Source of the DNA: a virus
IMG/VR virus record: IMGVR_UViG_3300014720_000228
Location: 1-20,974 of that record
Length of the DNA: 20,974 nucleotides
Reading direction: 5' to 3' (one strand)
The position numbers and the translations under genes were made by a program. Below, in pieces: positions 18,532 to 20,974 of this stretch. The notes beneath the pieces were generated by a model, which was not told the DNA's origin, did no database searches, and saw only the letters and a list, made by a program, of their open reading frames with translations. How positions within the stretch are numbered: position 1 is the stretch's first letter; every line of letters starts with the position of its first letter.

Positions 18532-20974
18532 ATTTCTGAGGCACCTTGGACTTTTCACCTAATTCAAAAATCGTATCTGCCATGCGTGGGTCAACAGCAA
18601 GACCTTCTTCGGCAAGTGCCCTGCGTTTTGCCCTACCTGACAACGAACCCAACAATGTGTCTTGAGTTATAGGAAGCACGTATTGATTTTTATAGTTGTA
18701 CCTATCCATCTCAAGCAAAGCCTTTTCAATAGCCTCATCGTTCTTATCTGTAGGATCTTCGTCATATTTTATGTACGCCTTGTCAATGTCTCGTAGTACC
18801 TTAGTCCGATCTTTTTCAATTTGCATGACCATCTTACGGGCCATAAAGTTAAACTTTTGAATTTCAGCAACTTCGGTGCTTTGGAAACCAAGAGTCTGAC
18901 CTATCAACTTACCGGTTGTGTACCACTCTGCATTACGAATCTCATCGCCTCGTGAAGTTTTAAGACCCTCATCGCCTAACCTGACCGCAGTAAATGCACC
19001 ACGGAAGAATGCAGGTACTAATTTAGATGCACCTCTATTAAACTCACCGTTGTTAAAGTCATCAAGCGACGAGAACATTTGTTCACCCATGGAACCAAAC
19101 GGTCCTGTGAGGCTAAACACAAACTGTTGGAACCCTTCTTTGGAACTTGCGGAAGGCATATCTTCTCTGAACCACATACCGTCAAGACTGGTTGAGGCAC
19201 TAATGTTTAAATCGGTCAGTGCAGATATTGGACCCATTTTGACAGAACGCTGGAGCATCAATGCTTGTTCTTGGGTCAACCCCATGGCGGTAGCGAGGTC
19301 GCTTCCCGGCCCAAAGTAAGTTGGGATAAACCACTCACGGAACCAAATATCAAGATTGCGCTTACCTAACGGGTTGCCATCATCATTCTCGTCATAGAAC
19401 TCATCAGCTTCTTCATCCTCCATATCCGGACGAAGTGCTTCGCGGATGCCCTCAGCTAAACCTAGGATTGCACTGTATCCCGGCATACCGGTAACACCAG
19501 CAAACAAACCTGTCATGCCAAGAGTGCCAAAGAATTTAATGGCAGCGTCGCGCTTACCTTCTTTATTTAGGTAAGGCAGCATTCCGTAGAAGTTACGCAC
19601 CAGATAAGAAGTCATCTGGAGAGGGAAGGTCATGAACTGTGTACCAAGCTTGGTAACAAAGTTAGCCTTCATGAGACGAGGCTTGTTGTACTGCGAATAG
19701 TTAAACAACGAGTCGTAGACCATCTTTGTCGCTACGTTAATGGCTTTATTCGTGGCCTCGTTGGGATTCAATCCCTGTTTTATACCCCGTGCGTACTCCA
19801 ACTCAAACGAGGACATGTACATAATTTCACGGGTAATACGCTCAGAGTGGTAAAATGCACCACTAATAAAGTTCATCGTTGCTCGTGTACTACGACTTAG
19901 AAAGCCTTTGTACTCTGCGGTTGGCACTTTCGCCCGTGACGTCATATCTGACGCATAGGTAGACATAAACAAGTCTTTGTCTTGGGCTGCTTGCCATGCA
20001 CGCTTTAGCTGCGCACGATATGTAAGATCTGGATGCTTATTGACGTAGCGGGAGTCGTTTATCGACGGCTCCCCCCAGATAGTAATTACGTTACCCGCAG
20101 CGTCTCGTTTTGTAGTGCCTAGCTTGTTAAACAGGTTGGAATAACGAGCAGTAACTTTAAGAGTTTCGGCAGTGCCGTACTCAGCCATTAGAGTGGGTAG
20201 GCCCACAATCGGCAACTGAGTCATTTGAACAAGAGCAGACTTAGGCGAGGTCAGCATGTAGTAAAACACCGCCTGATTACCAATGTTTGCCAACTGGTCT
20301 AGGTTCATCTCACCCGGAACGGCAGGAGTCATCTCTGCTTGAGCGCGTATAGCAATCTCATCTACAAAGGTGCTCAGTTTAAGGGCGTCCGGATTGCCCG
20401 CCAATTCAGCATAAGCCGAACCAATTCCTAGTCTGATCTGGTCGGAGTAAGCTAGTCTAGCCAATTGATTAGCCGCTGTGTGTTGGGAGACAATAAAGTT
20501 GCGAAGCACATCCCCACTGAAACCGGTCTTACCTTGTCTGTGAGTAAACTTACGACGGATGTCTCGGTCAGGTAGCGTCATCAAATACATTTGATAGACC
20601 TGATCTTTAATAGCATCTACGTCAGTAATGCCAGCTTTGCCGGTAACCGGATTGACAACGCTTCCATCCTCAAGTGCTTTGAAGATGTCTTTAAGCATTT
20701 GGCTTGACTCAACTACTTCACTACGAATCTGATTTATGTCGTCTCCGACTTCAAAACTCTGGTCAGCAAGTACGTCCTCATATTTTTTACCTGCTTCTTC
20801 AGCGCGTTTGCGTGCGTAATTATTACGAGCAGTGGCTGATTCAAAGAGGTAGAACTCGCCCGACTTGCCTTTACCGATTCGAAGCCAGAAGTTGCCATAG
20901 CGCATCAAGGGGAAGTACAGCCCTAGCTGCTGAGCTTCTTGGAAACTTTGAGTAATCTGAGCGATCAACTTACC
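18530..20974 (-). CDS. C-terminal part of a giant PLxRFG-type phage protein
   Basis: At least 814 residues. The frame stays open to the right edge (G-K-L before the first displayed TTG), so the start lies outside. LYFPLMRYGNFWLRIGK near the edge matches the hallmark of 'PLxRFG domain-containing' phage proteins, which are very long (often thousands of residues) and thought to be polyvalent virion or ejected proteins. Further in are long helical stretches, a hydrophobic glycine-rich segment (FFGTLGMTGLFAGVTGMPGY, about residues 475-500 of the visible part) and an acidic loop (MEDEEADEFYDENDDG). It is the only - strand gene, convergent with the replication genes, as expected for a late structural region. 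Stop TAA at 18530-18532. Confidence 0.85.
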   Translation of the reverse strand, partial: GKLIAQITQSFQEAQQLGLYFPLMRYGNFWLRIGKGKSGEFYLFESATARNNYARKRAEEAGKKYEDVLADQSFEVGDDINQIRSEVVESSQMLKDIFKALEDGSVVNPVTGKAGITDVDAIKDQVYQMYLMTLPDRDIRRKFTHRQGKTGFSGDVLRNFIVSQHTAANQLARLAYSDQIRLGIGSAYAELAGNPDALKLSTFVDEIAIRAQAEMTPAVPGEMNLDQLANIGNQAVFYYMLTSPKSALVQMTQLPIVGLPTLMAEYGTAETLKVTARYSNLFNKLGTTKRDAAGNVITIWGEPSINDSRYVNKHPDLTYRAQLKRAWQAAQDKDLFMSTYASDMTSRAKVPTAEYKGFLSRSTRATMNFISGAFYHSERITREIMYMSSFELEYARGIKQGLNPNEATNKAINVATKMVYDSLFNYSQYNKPRLMKANFVTKLGTQFMTFPLQMTSYLVRNFYGMLPYLNKEGKRDAAIKFFGTLGMTGLFAGVTGMPGYSAILGLAEGIREALRPDMEDEEADEFYDENDDGNPLGKRNLDIWFREWFIPTYFGPGSDLATAMGLTQEQALMLQRSVKMGPISALTDLNISASTSLDGMWFREDMPSASSKEGFQQFVFSLTGPFGSMGEQMFSSLDDFNNGEFNRGASKLVPAFFRGAFTAVRLGDEGLKTSRGDEIRNAEWYTTGKLIGQTLGFQSTEVAEIQKFNFMARKMVMQIEKDRTKVLRDIDKAYIKYDEDPTDKNDEAIEKALLEMDRYNYKNQYVLPITQDTLLGSLSGRAKRRALAEEGLAVDPRMADTIFELGEKSKVPQK

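Overview
The window is a stretch of a double-stranded DNA tailed phage (or prophage) genome. Genes are packed tightly, with ATGA and TAATG start/stop overlaps, and almost all run on the + strand. They encode a full phage-type replication set: a family A DNA polymerase without a 5'-3' exonuclease domain, an SNF2-like helicase, a primase fused to a DUF927-type helicase, a candidate ssDNA-binding protein, VRR-NUC and RecB/Cas4-like nucleases, and a DUF3310 protein. The - strand carries the 3' end of a giant PLxRFG-type phage protein. No rRNA, tRNA, integrase, transposase or CRISPR array is visible. The host is probably a Gram-negative bacterium, because sigma70-like promoters and strong Shine-Dalgarno (SD) sites are present. 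Beta-proteobacteria fit the impression given by several small genes, but that is a guess.

Layout. (1) 1-696: end of a hypothetical gene cut by the left edge. (2) 706-5645: one apparent transcription unit with promoter P1, a MoxR-type AAA+ ATPase, a zinc-motif/VWA protein, several hypothetical genes, a small ribbon-helix-helix-like protein, and an intrinsic terminator. (3) 5658-13762: a second unit starting at promoter P2, whose predicted +1 falls on the start codon of the VRR-NUC gene. It holds the polymerase, about ten small genes, the Fe-S-type nuclease, an HNH-like protein and the helicase. (4) 13759-18531: promoter P3, a conserved phage protein, the ssDNA-binding candidate, an HTH protein, the primase-helicase and a small conserved protein, then a possible small RNA and a terminator. 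(5) 18530-20974, - strand: convergent PLxRFG-type protein, cut by the right edge.

Four regulatory signals stand out. First, a 13-bp palindrome CTAACANTGTTAG occurs ten times, perfectly, between 257 and 6329 and nowhere else in the window. It lies in coding and non-coding DNA and in two codon registers; one copy contains a start codon and another sits in the P1 leader. This looks like a dispersed operator system over the MoxR-VWA unit. Second, P2 and P3 share a nearly identical core in which the -35 lies inside an inverted repeat TTTGAC-AAA-GTCAAA. Third, a 132-aa protein (9062-9460) ends in a clear homologue of the RNA polymerase alpha C-terminal domain, with several DNA-contacting residues kept. 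Fourth, the gap 18451-18531 can encode a roughly 69-nt RNA whose 5' hairpin carries a perfect complement of the phage's own repeated extended SD sequence AAGGAGCGA, with 11-nt matches to two of the sites. These last two are the best candidates for undescribed biology here.
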